NCBI GenBank assembly: GCA_019925095.2
Contig: CM034401.1
Coordinates: 14,916,338 to 14,980,337, forward strand
DNA length: 64,000 bases
DNA from: Dendrolimus kikuchii
Taxonomy: Eukaryota; Arthropoda; Insecta; Lepidoptera; Lasiocampidae
Direction: 5' to 3'
Shown in pieces: positions 41,827-53,857 of this stretch; position 1 is the first letter of the stretch; each line of letters starts with the position of its first letter. Under the pieces are notes generated by a model that ran no database searches, had not been told where the DNA came from, and saw nothing but the letters and a program-made list of their open reading frames with translations. A program made the translations under genes and the position numbers.

Positions 41827-42003
41827 TGGCTTCGCCTAGTAGAAGTGTCAAGTTTGATTACTGGCATAGTAAATTTTGTAAGCAAACTCCCTTCCTTATT
41901 AATTTTGGCCTGAGTGTCTGGTATCGACCCCAAAGTTGTTTGTTGTATATTACCCATGCCACAAACGTAATTTGTTTGCTTAGGGATAATTATAATAATA
42001 CAA
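41827..42003 (+). repeat. SINE S1, decayed copy
   Basis: aagtttgattactggcatag, taaattttgtaagcaaactc, ggcctgagtgtctggtatcg, acccatgccacaaacgtaat and ttgcttagggataattataa. Confidence 0.6.
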
Positions 42004-42328
42004 ATAGATGAGTTTATTACTGCTGTTCAGAAATCGCTTTTTGACTGCGTTTATATACCAAACGACTGCTTCAGTGGTTTATAAAGAGATTGCTTATTAG
42101 TGTAGCAATTATTATTTTTAGCTTCTGGTTGGACCTTCTACACAATGTATATAGAGGTCTGGCCACTTTAAATGATCTCCAACGTTGTGTCTTCTGAGGC
42201 CATTGGTTTTTATATTTTGCTTTACAATGTTAAGCTTCTGTCTGGTACTGTTTTATGACAAACTAGACAGGATATTGCAACATTTAAAAAAATATGTTGT
42301 AGCTGAAAACACATTGCGTAATATTTTT

Positions 42329-42790
42329 TAATCGATTTAAAAAGGCGGAGGTACCCAATTTGTGGTGTTATTTTTTGATGAAAAAATAATCAACCATATT
42401 TCTTTCTAAATCGATTAATTAATCATTCTTATTCTGTTGGGTTCAATATAGATTCAAGGTATATCTATAATTTTATATAATTATAAAAATGCCATATCTA
42501 TGCATTGAAACTATAAAAAAACCCAACGATTAGACTATATAAACAATGGAGAACACGATGCTATTTTTTTAGATTTGTTGTCAGTTTGTTCGCTATTTAC
42601 ATAAAAACTACTGGGCCAATTTTGATGCGGTTTTCACTGATCAACAGCGAATTGTTGCTTTTGAAATCTGCGCTATTTTTCATCCTATCCTAGTATCGGG
42701 CATGTATTAGACTTTGCACTAGACTACATATAGCAAGCACTACATATACAGGGAATTCCTCAGAATCAAATTGCAAATGTGTAGTCATTA
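42329..42790 (+). repeat. Short inverted motif and repeat of the 530-790 type
   Basis: ttaatcgattta (near 42329) and taaatcgattaa (near 42407) bracket a 90-bp segment beginning aaaaaggcggaggtaccc. From 42478 follows a copy of the ataaaaatgccatat / actatataaacaatgg / cataaaaactactgggcc repeat. Confidence 0.5.
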
Positions 42791-42889
42791 AGGTATAGTT
42801 CTGTTTATGACAGTCCCAAAACGAGTAGTGACCTAATTATGATCAAGGACTTGCTGAACTGGACTAAACTTGGAGTAGGAAGGCATACA

Positions 42890-43192
42890 AACTCCGTGCA
42901 GGAACGGAAAAAAATACTAATTCCTGCGGCCGGGCGGCCTGTCATAAGAGGCGACAAAATAACCCACAGCCAGGTGGTAGGGTATTTGCCCGACTGAATG
43001 GCTACCACCCCTGGTCTAGAGTATCCCGCCATAACAAATTTGAGTTTTGTTCCGGCATAAGTGGCCAGGTTCCTGTTACTCCTTCAAGGCCGGCAGCACC
43101 TTTGGTATTGCTAAAGTCCATAGGCGACGGTAACCACTTTTCATCACAGTTGGGCCGTCAGCCTGTCTGCTGTGCTTCAGCAATTAAAAAAC
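42890..43192 (-). repeat. Family A repeat copy
   Basis: actccgtgcaggaacggaaa to gctgtgcttcagcaattaaa, with slight loss in the ctgctgctctctt region. Confidence 0.75.
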
Positions 43193-44039
43193 AAACAAAC
43201 GGAATACATTAACAACATATCGTATTCCGTTTCATATAGCCATCGTTTCTGTATCTGTGTTATGACGACAAGCATAAATCCTACGAATATGTTCGTTTTG
43301 TTAATTTCACAGTTGAAGACGTTAAGGAATAAGACGAACTTGTCAAGCAACATTGCTTTGTTGTATCGCATTTTAAACTTTGGAAACTTGTGCTTCGGAA
43401 ACCCAAAGTTTCACAATAAAACAAAAATATAAGATGAATCACTTAAAAATCAAAAAGGTTTCAAGAATAAAAAATATCTTAAGTCAGATTTAACGGGGAA
43501 AAGTGACATATTATGTCACTGACAAACCTGCTTTTCCTGGTATTTTTAGGTATGCTATGCTACATTTTCCCTCCATGCGATTATTTAAACGTTAACAACT
43601 CTAAGATTAATTAATGTTTTGCCCTGTTCGGTTGATTACCGGAGTTGAGTACCGAAAATTTCCTACAAAAGCGTATTCACAGATTAGTTTCCAAAAAAAC
43701 GTGACAAATTCGTCTTTCTCTGGAATCTTCAGTTGCTAAAAGTCTAGTCGCATTTGAATATAAGTGGTATAGTTAGATCGTCCAATTAAATCATAAAATT
43801 TTAATACCAGTAATTTCAGTAATTTTACCTTCTGCTAACAACATTTTCACACTATTTTTCGTGACTGTGAGAAATAAAACTTGCAATTTTCGCTTTTACT
43901 TTAAACCTAATAATTAATTTAGAGCAAGGACCAGACTTTCTCAGAACTTAAATTTGTAAAATTCTCTGTAATTTTCAATGGCAAATACATTTTTGAATTA
44001 TTTTAAAGAAAGAAAGAAATCGGCAAACACACACATTAT
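43193..44039. other. No recognised feature
   Basis: AT-rich. The ORFs at 43172-43432 and 43177-43371 lie antisense to each other in the same DNA and have no domain. Confidence 0.45.
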
Positions 44040-44215
44040 AAGATATCTCCAAGCTACACAAGTTACGCTCGTGTTATGGGTAATACACGACGGACCATTC
44101 TGGGGCCTGTTCCAGACACCCAGACCCCAGTAAGGGTCCCTTATACACCCAGACCCTTACTTAGAAAATTCGTTCACGAAATTTACCATGCCTAGTATTG
44201 AACCTGGAATTTGAT
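44040..44215 (-). repeat. SINE S1, minus orientation, with internal duplication
   Basis: Complement of the S1 body (ctccaagctacacaagttac, gctcgtgttatgggtaatac, ggaccattctggggcctg, cctagtattgaacctgg). The words cacccagaccc / agtaagggtc / acacccagaccctta show a small local duplication in the middle. The head with the A box is lost. From 44216 to 45029 I see nothing else; the 83-codon ORF at 44536-44787 has no domain. Confidence 0.6.
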
Positions 44216-45029
44216 CAATGTTTCGATTCTGTGTAAATCATGCGGTATTAGTAACATCCATAACTGTGTTTGCAAAAATAATTAACTCACACTGTATGAA
44301 AAGATAACTTAACAGTTAATAGACAGTTTTTTTTTAGAAAATGAAATGATTATTCAAATTTTAATTAAGTCAGAAAAACTATACAAATTAATTATTTCTG
44401 TTTGTATTATAAGCTCATTTGAATTTAATATTTTTATTAAATACTTTTTCATTATAAAAATCTAAAGATTAGTAATCTTGAAAAGAGGGTAGTTGGCAGT
44501 TAAATCAACGAAATATATTTTTATTATCCTACAAAATGCCGAAACTACACGCTGGCAAAAAAAAAATTGAAAATAATAGAGGCGCCACTTTCGCTTTGTT
44601 TAACTCTAGGAACGCCAATATTCGGTTAAAATGTAATTACAATTATTTTGATTTAAATCATTTTGACTCAACTGCGTCAAAACAACTGTCGTTGTTTGTT
44701 CTCGGAATTTTAGCAGAGCCGACCTCAAAAGAGGCTATATTATTAGTTACCTCATTATTTGATTATAAAATCGAGTTAAAGGTCTAGGAGAGAATGAGTT
44801 TGACATGCTGCTATGGCGAAAGTCCCACAAAATAAAGAAAACAATTATGATTTAAAAGTATGACAACATCATACTAATTTAACGCTCGCTTTTTATATGA
44901 ACACTATTTTAGAATTTGTACCTACTTAATTTACATCTTTCTATAATATAATAAATGTATAGCGGAGTCAGTTTGTACAATTATTTTAAAAAAAGATTAG
45001 GGATGCTTCTTTGGACGAACTGATTAAAA

Positions 45030-45300
45030 ATACAACTTTAAGAATTGTTGTCTGTGTGTCTGTTAGTATATCACGTGAAAACTACTGAATGGATTTAAAT
45101 GAAACTCAACACAAAACTATTAAGCATACAAACTGTATCCCGAGTAAACACATGAAACTTTTTCACCACATAAAGGACGTCGTTTCCGTGGGATAGGCGA
45201 ATACAGCTTGTATAAAAAGTTGGCTGTGGTCGCGTTTTATTCTGATGCCACCGTTGCATACCTGTAACAAACACGTCGTCCTCTTGGCAACGTGAAGAAA
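45030..45300 (+). repeat. Interspersed repeat, uninterrupted relative of 6700-7370
   Basis: gtctgttagtatatcacgtg, aaaactactgaatggattta, catgaaactttttcaccaca, aaaaagttggctgtggtcgc and cgttttattctgatgccacc. Confidence 0.6.
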
Positions 45301-45819
45301 ATGTCGCCAGCACATATTATTCTTTTATTGACATATTGTTTCTGTGATAAACAATTATTTTCACTAAGCACTATCAATACTCTTCAACAGTTACAGGAAG
45401 TGGTGACCCACAGATAAATGCAAAACAAATATTATGATGAATCATATATTAAAAATACATTTTATCTAAATATATTTTGAAGATTTGATTTAAAAATTTA
45501 AACCATTAAAATCTAGTATTTAACCGAATGAAAAAAGAAATGAGGTTGTCAATTTGTGTACACATTTTTTTCCATAACTTTTGTGTGTGAACAGATTTTA
45601 GATATATAACACTTTATTTCTCATCAAATAAATAATTATAAATTTGTGCAATTACAATATTGTCATGGTAAAAGCAATAAACTAATTTGGCGATGTAGGT
45701 GGTGCTGAGCATTAGCTAGTAAATGACTTAAATACATTTACTTAAACTATTTTATAAGTTAAATACACATATTTAAATTACTTTATAAATTAAATACATA
45801 CAAACATATTTATAAAATA

Positions 45820-46075
45820 CTAGCTGTGCCCGCTACGTCGTCCGCGTGGAATATGCTTTCAAAACCCCCCGATTTTGAAACATTTTTCATTGGTACTCCG
45901 CTCCTATTGGCCTTAGCGTGATGATATATATCCTATAGCCTTCCTCGATAAATAGGCTATCTAAAACTGAAATAATTTTTCAAATCAGACCAGTATTTCC
46001 TGAGATTAGCGCGTTCCATCAAAGAAACAAACATACAAACAAACAAACTCTTCAACTTTATATATTATAAGATAA
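45820..46075 (+). repeat. Interspersed repeat, second copy of the 36376 type
   Basis: atactagctgtgcccgctac, gtcgtccgcgtggaatatgc, ccccccgattttgaaacatt, gccttagcgtgatgatatat, tcctgagattagcgcgttcc and an (aaac)-rich end. Confidence 0.7.
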
Positions 46076-46610
46076 GTATATTTTCATTAGTTAATGGTAT
46101 AATTACGTATAATTGTTTAAGATTTTAATATTTTTTTCCCTAAACTCAAATAAGTCGCTTCTCTTTTAATTTCATCAATATTTGTCCTTGGAATTCGAAG
46201 ATATATATGTATACAATGTGTATTATTTCGATACTATAGATACCCTACTATATATACAATTAAGGCTTCGTTGGTAATTCTTTTCATATTTTTGAATTTA
46301 TGTTTGAAGGTTTTTTATTTATTCATAAAGCAAGCGTACTTAGTAAGTCTAGCCATTACTTAAAAATGTAAAAATAATACGTTTTTAAAAAACAGAACCG
46401 AAGTCAAAACATAAGAAACTCAACGCTATAAGATATTAATGTTTTCTACTAAAAATTTAATTCTTATATGATGTCTAGTAAGTAGTAAGTACCCTTCTAC
46501 GTTTTATATAATTTTAAATTCGGTGCCAAAACGAATTTATATTTTAATTTGAACTTTTTTCTTACATAAATCAAACACAGGATAAATATACATATTGCAA
46601 GCGTAATATT

Positions 46611-47025
46611 TATGCTTAAGGACCATTCATAAATTATGTCACACAATAAGGGGAGGGGTCGACGAAGTGTGACATTGTGTGACAAAGGGTGGAAGGGGTC
46701 CTAAATTTTGTGACGTCACATTTCAAAATCTAATATATTTAAGGTTTAAAACACGAAATTTGAACTATTAACGAAAAACTTCAAAATATTAACAAATCTA
46801 TCCATATGAAAATATTGTTTAATTATTAAAAAATAATTTAAATGGAAATAAAACCAATTACGAAACTGCTGTCTTAATCTAATAATTTGTTAATGTAAAA
46901 TTGCAAAATATGTGATGTCGCATTAGGGGAGGATTCTCACGAATGTGACCAACTGTGACGAACGGGGGAGAGGTCAACAAATCATCAAATTCGTGTGACG
47001 TAATTTGTAGGTGGCCCTTTAGCTT
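46611..47025. mobile_element. Probable MITE with long imperfect inverted repeats
   Basis: Left arm (46619-46730) has aaggaccattcataaattat, gtcacacaataaggggaggg and gtgacattgtgtgacaaagg. Right arm (about 46905-47022), in complement, has aaagggccacctacaaatta, cgtcacacgaa, ctctcccccgttcgtcacag and ttggtcacattcgtgag. The interior is AT-rich with no ORF. The flanks (tatgctta / tagcttga) do not give a clean target duplication, so the superfamily stays open. Confidence 0.55.
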
Positions 47026-47349
47026 GAGATTATATTATGAATGTGTTCCTCTATCGATTAATTTATATAATCTTATTTTTAGTATGATTTTCAACAAAAC
47101 TAACCAACTTTAAATTTACTTGTAAACTCTAAATTGTTGTCTTGAAGATTTACGAAGCCAACTAACATTAGTAAAAACAACAAATTCCAAAATAACATAG
47201 TCTGGAGAAAGTTAAACATTCTAGGAATAAACTCTGAGAGAAAGTTTTTATATGAACCCTATTTTATTGCATCTGTAAATATTTGCAACCATTAAAACAG
47301 TCGTAGATATTCTGAATGAGAATTTCTTTGAATTTGACGGTGCTAATGG

Positions 47350-47520
47350 TATATAAGTTGGAGTCTTTGGTTTATTTACTGAAGACTCACGTTCGATTCT
47401 TAATAGAGTAAAAATCAAAACGATCTTTTCATTATTTATTCTGGATTTTTAGGTGCTACAAGAGTCGACCCAAAAAACGCACGTTGAATACCTATTACAC
47501 TTATACTAAGTAAATACTAA
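47350..47520 (+). repeat. SINE S1, strongly decayed
   Basis: actcacgttcgattcttaat (B box), tattctggatttttaggtgc and tacaagagtcgaccc follow the S1 order with many changes. Confidence 0.4.
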
Positions 47521-47639
47521 TATTTCCTATTGCTTAATACGGTAAATTGTTAAACTATTGTTAGCACACAGACGATTTATTCAAGATATTAGGAAATCTT
47601 ACTATGTTTTATTTTGTCGCCATATAGTAATATTATACT

Positions 47640-48080
47640 GGTCTCTCAAGGTCAGAGACCATAAAAATGACCCGGGCTTTTGGAGGACTGGTGTAGGGCC
47701 ATGGAAAAGATAACACGTAGAGGCCCCTTGACAAATTTGATGTAAATGTGGCTTGACAGTGACCGGCGATTATATTAATTACGATTAAAAGGAATAATCC
47801 TTTTTACGTCATATGAAATGCTCCCAACTACAGGGACTGTGGTGTCTGCCCGTCGCAATATTCGAGGAACATGGGAAAAATGGGCAGACGGTAACTCGCC
47901 ACCTCGACGATGACGCTACTTCTAACGTTAGGCCATTTATCACTTCCACCCACGGAGCTTCAGTCTTAGGTCTAGCGATCTCCACTCCGTGCCGACTGGC
48001 TAAGACAAGTACAGAGGCCGGGGCCTTGCCTTGGCCCTCCGGAATCAATTGTCGCTACTCAACTACGGTTACATAACAAA
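47640..48080 (+). repeat. GC-rich repeat island (family G)
   Basis: The left two thirds are the reverse complement of 56905-57265. Shared words are gaccataaaaatgacccggg, cttttggagg, gtagaggccccttgacaaat, ttgatgtaaatgtgg, cagtgaccggcgatta, ctgcccgtcgcaat and ggaaaaatgggcagacggt. It contrasts sharply with the AT-rich surroundings. The ORFs over the right part are complementary to each other and have no domain. It could be the 3' region of a non-LTR element. Confidence 0.55.
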
Positions 48081-50017
48081 GCCCTCCTGCGGATTTATTA
48101 TTTTTATTATCATTGTATAGCTACAAAAAAAAAAGAATTCTTAATGCCTTGAATAAATGAATAGGGTTCCTTCCAAACATTGAGGGTACCAACAATGGTA
48201 TAGGGAAACTATACCCATTAGGGGAAACCTAATGGGTTAATTTCGGAATATAGTACTTATATTTTCCTTTTAACGTTTGTCGTTTTTACCTTTGAATTTC
48301 TACATAATTATAGCGAATAAGACCACAGATAGAATTGATTTCAGCTGTGTGAGGGCGGGCGGTCGGTCCGCGTCTGGAATTATACGTCCGCTATGTCAGG
48401 CAGTTGGACAAGATTTCAGACGCATTGTTTAAGTTATTCCCGGCATCTATCCATTTCCGGGAAAACTCGCTCTAGGGTTGTATGATTGCATAACTCTGAA
48501 ATAGTATTATCACGGAAGAAATATACTGGAAATGACTGAAATGATTACCTTAAAGTTTAGTTTCACTGGGCTCTCTAGATGATACTAGTGTCAATAGTTC
48601 GTTATTTTGCGTAGGTACGTAATCTATGGAAATTTATATGTAGATATAGCTAAATCGTAATAGTGAAGTGCCTAAAATACTAGTGTTTCAAATGACGTGG
48701 GTTTTAATCATAGCCAGATAGTTTTTTGTCCTTATGTGCATATTGTTAAATGCATCATGCTAAGTATCCCTTTAATAGTTACACTATATTAAAAAAAATA
48801 ATTGGATATTATAATAAGTAAAATTATTTGAAACTTTCTCAAGCATCACAGAGAATTTACTGTACAAATATTAATGAAATAACTTTTATATAGCTTATAT
48901 ATTATCTAAAGTTAAATCCATCAATAAAAGTACCTACCAATTAGATATTTAGTGTAAAATTTAACAAAAACATATTAGGGATTAACTGCGTCTATACATA
49001 TATTTATATAAAATTAAAAATGCTATTCTTGCTTTGTTAATGTTGGGGCCACACCTGCGATAATGTTAAATATATGGGCCGTTTTACGCTGATGTGGCAA
49101 TGGGTGTAATGCATTGTGATGCGATATTGTTTTTAATTGTTAATGACGTTAAATATTGACAGATAACATATGTATATACGTTAATATTAACGGTAACTCG
49201 ATAGCGGCGTTGTTTTTAAAGCTTTAAATAAGACGCAATCGGGCACAGTCAAAATATCTTAAAAAATGTCGCAGATGCAGCCCTACCATAATAGGAATTA
49301 TTTACATAGGTTGATGTGGGTTCTGTTCCTGAAAGTCTGCTAAACCATAATACATTTCTCTTGTCCTTTTCATAAAATAAATTAGATTTTTAAAAGATTC
49401 CGAGCTTTATCAAACTTTAAACGAATTTAATATTTACATTTATAAAAAGAATGAACTAAGATACCTAACGAATCGATCTAAACTATCATAATACAATATT
49501 TCGCCTCGTGTTATCCTCAGATAAAGTTTTCCAAGAAAATCTACTTGATGTGGTTCAAAATAAATCAATAAAAATAAATATAGAACGCATCTAGAGTATT
49601 AGTGTCGTAACTCTAAAATAATGTGTGCCGCGAGATATTTATTTTTATATGCGATAGAAGTAGTTTTTTCTGTGTCGTTGTCCATTGTTATTTTCCGATC
49701 CATGTACAATAATATATAATATAATAAATGTGAAAGTGACTGTTTTTTGTTACTTGTTCACGTCTAAACGGATTTTAATGAAATATGGCAAGAATTTAGA
49801 TTGTATCTTGGGGAAGGACATAGGGTACATTTTTCCTAAAAAATGATAATCTAAAAAGGCTGATATAGATGAAAATTTGTACGGGTAGCCCATAATTCTT
49901 TAAGTTAGGTATATGATGTATACCGTATTATAACCGGTGGCTAACATCACCCATGGAAAACTGCAACACTAAAACTACATTTCTAGATACACACATACAC
50001 TTGCTACGATCCTGACA
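48081..50017. other. About 1.9 kb without gene
   Basis: A decayed S2-like stretch at about 48700-48790 (ttatgtgcatattgttaaat) and a common repeat type at 49715-49870 (ttgttcacgtctaaacggat, tttaatgaaatatggc) are the only recognisable parts. Confidence 0.4.
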
Positions 50018-50093
50018 AATTGTATCGTGTATGTATGAAAAGTTTCGCCTTAATATATGTATATTTATCTTTTCATACATACACGATACAATT
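50018..50093. repeat. Hairpin with 25-bp perfect arms
   Basis: Arm 50018-50042 (aattgtatcgtgtatgtatg..) and arm 50069-50093 are exact reverse complements with a 26-bp AT-rich loop. Confidence 0.85.
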
Positions 50094-50429
50094 CATTGTT
50101 TTTCCTTAAATAATAATTTTCGCACTTTACAAATAGGATTTTAATCCACATATAAAGTTAGATCTTACAGTTGGAAATTATATATATTAATCATTTAAAG
50201 AAACAATGTAACTAAAATTTCATCCAAAAATTAATCTTGTAAGAAGAAACAAGGTATATGTTTCTATATTTTACTATCAATTATTTTACCCTACGACCTT
50301 GTATGGAGTTTAAACTGTGTATGTGTGTAAGGAAATTTTAAGCAGTAGTAAGGCAGTTGGCACGACTTTGAGGGGGAAGCCAATGGGAGGATTTAGTTGG
50401 GCTGGGCAGCATTCTGTAAGCTTCGTCAA

Positions 50430-50895
50430 GTATTTTCGTGGACTAACCCGCTATGTTTGAAGACAAAAGTCTAGACGTAGTAGACGAAAGTCGAGACATG
50501 GACACTGACAGCAGGACTGGTCTACATATTCCAAGGCTCTCAACGGGCTATCGAGCGTGCTATTTTGGATGTTTCTATTATGGATAGAATCAGAAATGAG
50601 GATATCCGTAAGAGAACCGAGATTACCAACATAGCTCGCAAAATTAGCAAATTGAAGTGGCAGTGACCGGTCACTGCTGTCGCAGGACCGATGGCCGATG
50701 GAGCAGACGAGTCCTGAAGTGGAGACCGCGTCTTTGTAAACGTAGTGTCAGACGCCCTCCAGCCCGATGGATTGACGACCTGTGAAAGGTTGCCGATGGG
50801 CGCTGGATGAGGAAGCGAAGGACCGCAATAAGTTGCGCCTGCTTAAGGAGACCTACTTGCAGCAGTGGACTATGATTAGCCGAGGACAAGGCAAA
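50430..50895 (+). pseudogene. Non-LTR retrotransposon C-terminal remnant, frameshifted
   Basis: Reading across frames gives the C-terminal pattern of a lepidopteran non-LTR ORF2: AIERAILDVSIMDRIRNEDI, RKRTEITNIARKISKLKWQ, then after a stop and frameshift RRTDGRWSRRVLKWRPRL, RRPPARWIDDL and RWMRK, ending in a ..YLQQW.. like tail (tacttgcagcagtgg). It differs from the element at 4916-5260 (no HRTN/FGHV). Upstream catalytic domains are absent. Sequence 50896-51609 shows nothing further. Confidence 0.75.
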
Positions 50896-51609
50896 TTAGT
50901 CGATAGTAAGATATAGAAATCCAGTATAAGGGAGCCGACGCGAGTCGCTACACGTCTACTTCCTCGAGACTTCAAATATCTATTTACACCTTTTTGAAGA
51001 GCTCATTGTTTTAGCACTTTGGAAAAACTGCACAAACGAGTTCATTCCATAACTTATAATGTAATAACAATACGATAACTTGCAAAACCTGGAACTTCGG
51101 CGACACACCCGTCCGTGTCTTGGACTTTTTAGGTATCCTCATGTTGCGTGCCCACTGTTGGGCAATGGTAAAATCCCGAATTTCATACTGAAAAAGTATT
51201 TTTATAAATAATATTTTTTATTGTTTACCTCATTTTACAAAAAAAAAGTCCAACATTCTAGGGGTATATGGGGATAATAATGACAATTTTGTACAGATTA
51301 CAATTACGTACAGACACCGGCTATCACAATTTTATATATAGTTACATCGATGAGTCAATTTCATTGCGCTAGTACAAGCGACCTCGACGAAACGATTTGT
51401 ATGAGTCATTTCTTTATGAATCACACTACGAAAAAAATCTACTGAATAGTTACATGCTGAAACCTAGATTTGTACAGATGACCTAATAACTAGACTTGTT
51501 TTTGAAACGTACATTTTCTAAGAAATATACCTGGATATATTTTCTATACTCTTGCTATGCTGTTGCCAGATGCATAAAGAAAAAGGCCCGTCGTCCTATT
51601 ACCATAACC

Positions 51610-52140
51610 TACAACTATTCTTATTTAGACCTCCGGCCACCTTGAGCTTCCCCTGAGGCAGGGTTCCCACCCACCAATAATGCCATCGAGAGGAGGGCGC
51701 AACGTGTTCCACACGCACTTATCTCTTCGCCCATAGAGCGATATATTTTGCCACCCCACATCGGACCTGAGTAGGACAACGCCGGGGGTTATGCTTCCCT
51801 CCGGTAGCGGATTTGGCCCTATATGGCCCCGCCTGCCAAGGTACGCGGAGTTGGTCGAGCCTCCGCTTTCCCATAAGGCACAGGAAGGAACATCGAGGTA
51901 CTTTACTAGGTATCACTAACTCGGGTGGCAATAGTAGGTATTTCTTTGCGGGTGCTAGTACCACCCAACGTGGTGAATGCCACACGCCCCCGCCTCGCTT
52001 CCCCCGCGGCGGTAAATCCTCAATCGGATGTCTCCATGTTAAAAAATGTAACATAGCGCTTGGCTCCATAGTTGTCAACCGCTATTCCAACTGCGTCAGA
52101 TGGCTGCTCCTCGAATGAACCGCTTAGGCGACCAACCGCT
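51610..52140 (-). repeat. GC-rich repeat island, probably retrotransposon 3' region
   Basis: Over 50% GC against an AT-rich background. Words like gggtgctagtaccacc, caacgtggtgaatgcc and ggcggtaaatcctcaatcgg recur in diverged form at 58970-59070 (ggtgctagtgccattctaac, atggcgaatcccaca, ggtggatagacctcaaacgg). The two long ORFs (51719-52078 minus, 51813-52118 plus) overlap in antisense and neither has a known domain. Confidence 0.45.
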
Positions 52141-53517
52141 AGTGGTGCATATGAGACTTCTTTTCAATTTTTGATTGTTAAACGTTATCTTATTATGTAT
52201 CATGTTAATAAAGAAAATTCAGTCATTATGAAAGTGAAGTCATTAAAAAATGAACTAGAAGTTTAAAAAAAAATAATATTGAAATCAAATAAAAAATAGA
52301 AACGAAATATTTACGAACGTTTCACAAAAGGAAAAAAATGTTAAATCCTAAAATAGCCGACAGACAGCAACGAGTTTTCTTCAGAAGTTAGATTTTCTTA
52401 TACGAGCTGTTTGTGAAACCAGTCTTAGTGTACACAAAAAAAGTCTTTTTGTTGTATTCAAAGGAAGAAATGGAAACATGGAAAAAAGGTCGGAATGAGC
52501 GTAGTATTGCGGTCTGAGTCGCTACTCGGTACCTATACAAGCGGGGATGCTTTAAATTGACTATCGATTGCGTTTACTCCATGTTTATGTCTGGTTTTAG
52601 TTTTGTTTTCCTGAGTTCTTTTATTTAGAGTTTGAATAGAAATCATTCTTTTAAAACTAGTACATCGACTTCTTTGAATATTTCTTTGGTCACTGCGGGC
52701 CTCCCTACAAGCCCGAGCGAGGGTCATCTTTGGTGGATGTTCTTCTATGTTTAAATTCGGTGCACCAATGTGCAAGTGTAGAACACGGTAAAGTTTAAAG
52801 TATACTGTAAGTGTTGATTAACTCGTTCCGTAGTGTATTTTTTCAAGCACATATACTGACATAATACCCGCGTGCAATTATTATTTTTTATTTTCGGCAA
52901 CACGCTACAACAGACTGCAAACAAAAGACTTCCATTAAAAAAACACTAAAGATATTCAATTTATTTCTTTTTTTGAATCCAATCAATATTACAGCTTTAC
53001 CAGCCAGTATTAACTTTTTTCGGTTCTAAAGAGTTTGTACCCCATTCTCACTTTTTATTCAATGACCTATGTATACACTGTTTTTCCTTAGAAGATCATT
53101 TTCGTATATTACAAACAGGATTTTTGCAGTGAATTACACTATTTAATGATGTTTTATATTAATGACCTAAAACACAATTTAGGTAACTAAAATTTTATAA
53201 AACAAAATATCTTGAAAGAAAAAACAAGGTCAACGAGATCGTCTTAAGCAATCCATCGCGAAGGGTGTGATACCACACTCTCACAAAATATTGGCGTCAA
53301 ACAGTTAGCTTTGATCTAAACATGTTTTATACTTTATACAAGAAAATAATCATAATTCCATTGTTGGTCGTAAGCATCCTTCAGTTTTTTTATCACTTTC
53401 TCTTCTGGCATTATTTGGTGCAGCAGTTCTTTTCATCTTTTTTGTGTATATCTCTTTTTTGATTTATATTCTTTTTATGGGATAACAATTGGGATATCGG
53501 ATGATATATGGGATGTC
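52141..53517. other. About 1.4 kb without recognised gene
   Basis: AT-rich; the small ORFs at 52533-52775 and 53411-53620 have no domain. Confidence 0.45.
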
Positions 53518-53760
53518 GATCTCTGTGGTTGAATAGGCTAAGCCTTTGCCGGCCTACCTCACTACAATGCAGAGGCTCCAGGGTCGATTCCTGGCCTGGT
53601 AAATTTCGGAAATTTACCATTATTTACTGCAGTCTGGATGTCTAGGATCGGCCCTGGAGTTATCTGTTGTATATATTACCCATAACGCAAGCGTAACTTG
53701 CTTAATTTGGGAATATACAGTGTATGTGTTTCTCTCCCGATTATTTATTATTGTTTATTA
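53518..53760 (+). repeat. SINE S1 copy whose tail is the RTE target site
   Basis: Head ctctgtggttgaataggcta, B box gggtcgattcctgg, body gtctaggatcggccctggag and cataacgcaagcgtaacttg, then a (att)n tail from 53739. The downstream insertion duplicated its tail and following DNA (53735-53857). Confidence 0.85.
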
Positions 53761-53857
53761 TCTTTTTTATTTCTTTCCTTTTCAATTTTTTTAGGAATTA
53801 AATACAGTTTAGAAAATTATGTATAACATCAGATTGTTAAATTATGACAATACTAAT
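53735..53857. repeat. Target-site duplication, left copy (123 bp)
   Basis: From tcccgattatttattattgt to tatgacaatactaat. It is identical over the full 123 bases to 55207-55329, with the RTE-like insertion between. Long, variable target duplications are known for some non-LTR retrotransposons. Confidence 0.9.

Noticed and set aside
44536..44787. 83-codon ORF starting with ATG
   Set aside because: No domain, no splice or promoter context, no second copy; chance ORF is the simpler reading.
47809..48076. 79- and 87-codon antisense ORF pair
   Set aside because: Part of family G repeat island; no domain.
51719..52118. Overlapping 119- and 101-codon ORFs in a GC-rich island
   Set aside because: High GC lowers stop frequency on both strands; neither product shows a domain and the DNA resembles a repeat also seen at 58.9-59.1 kb.
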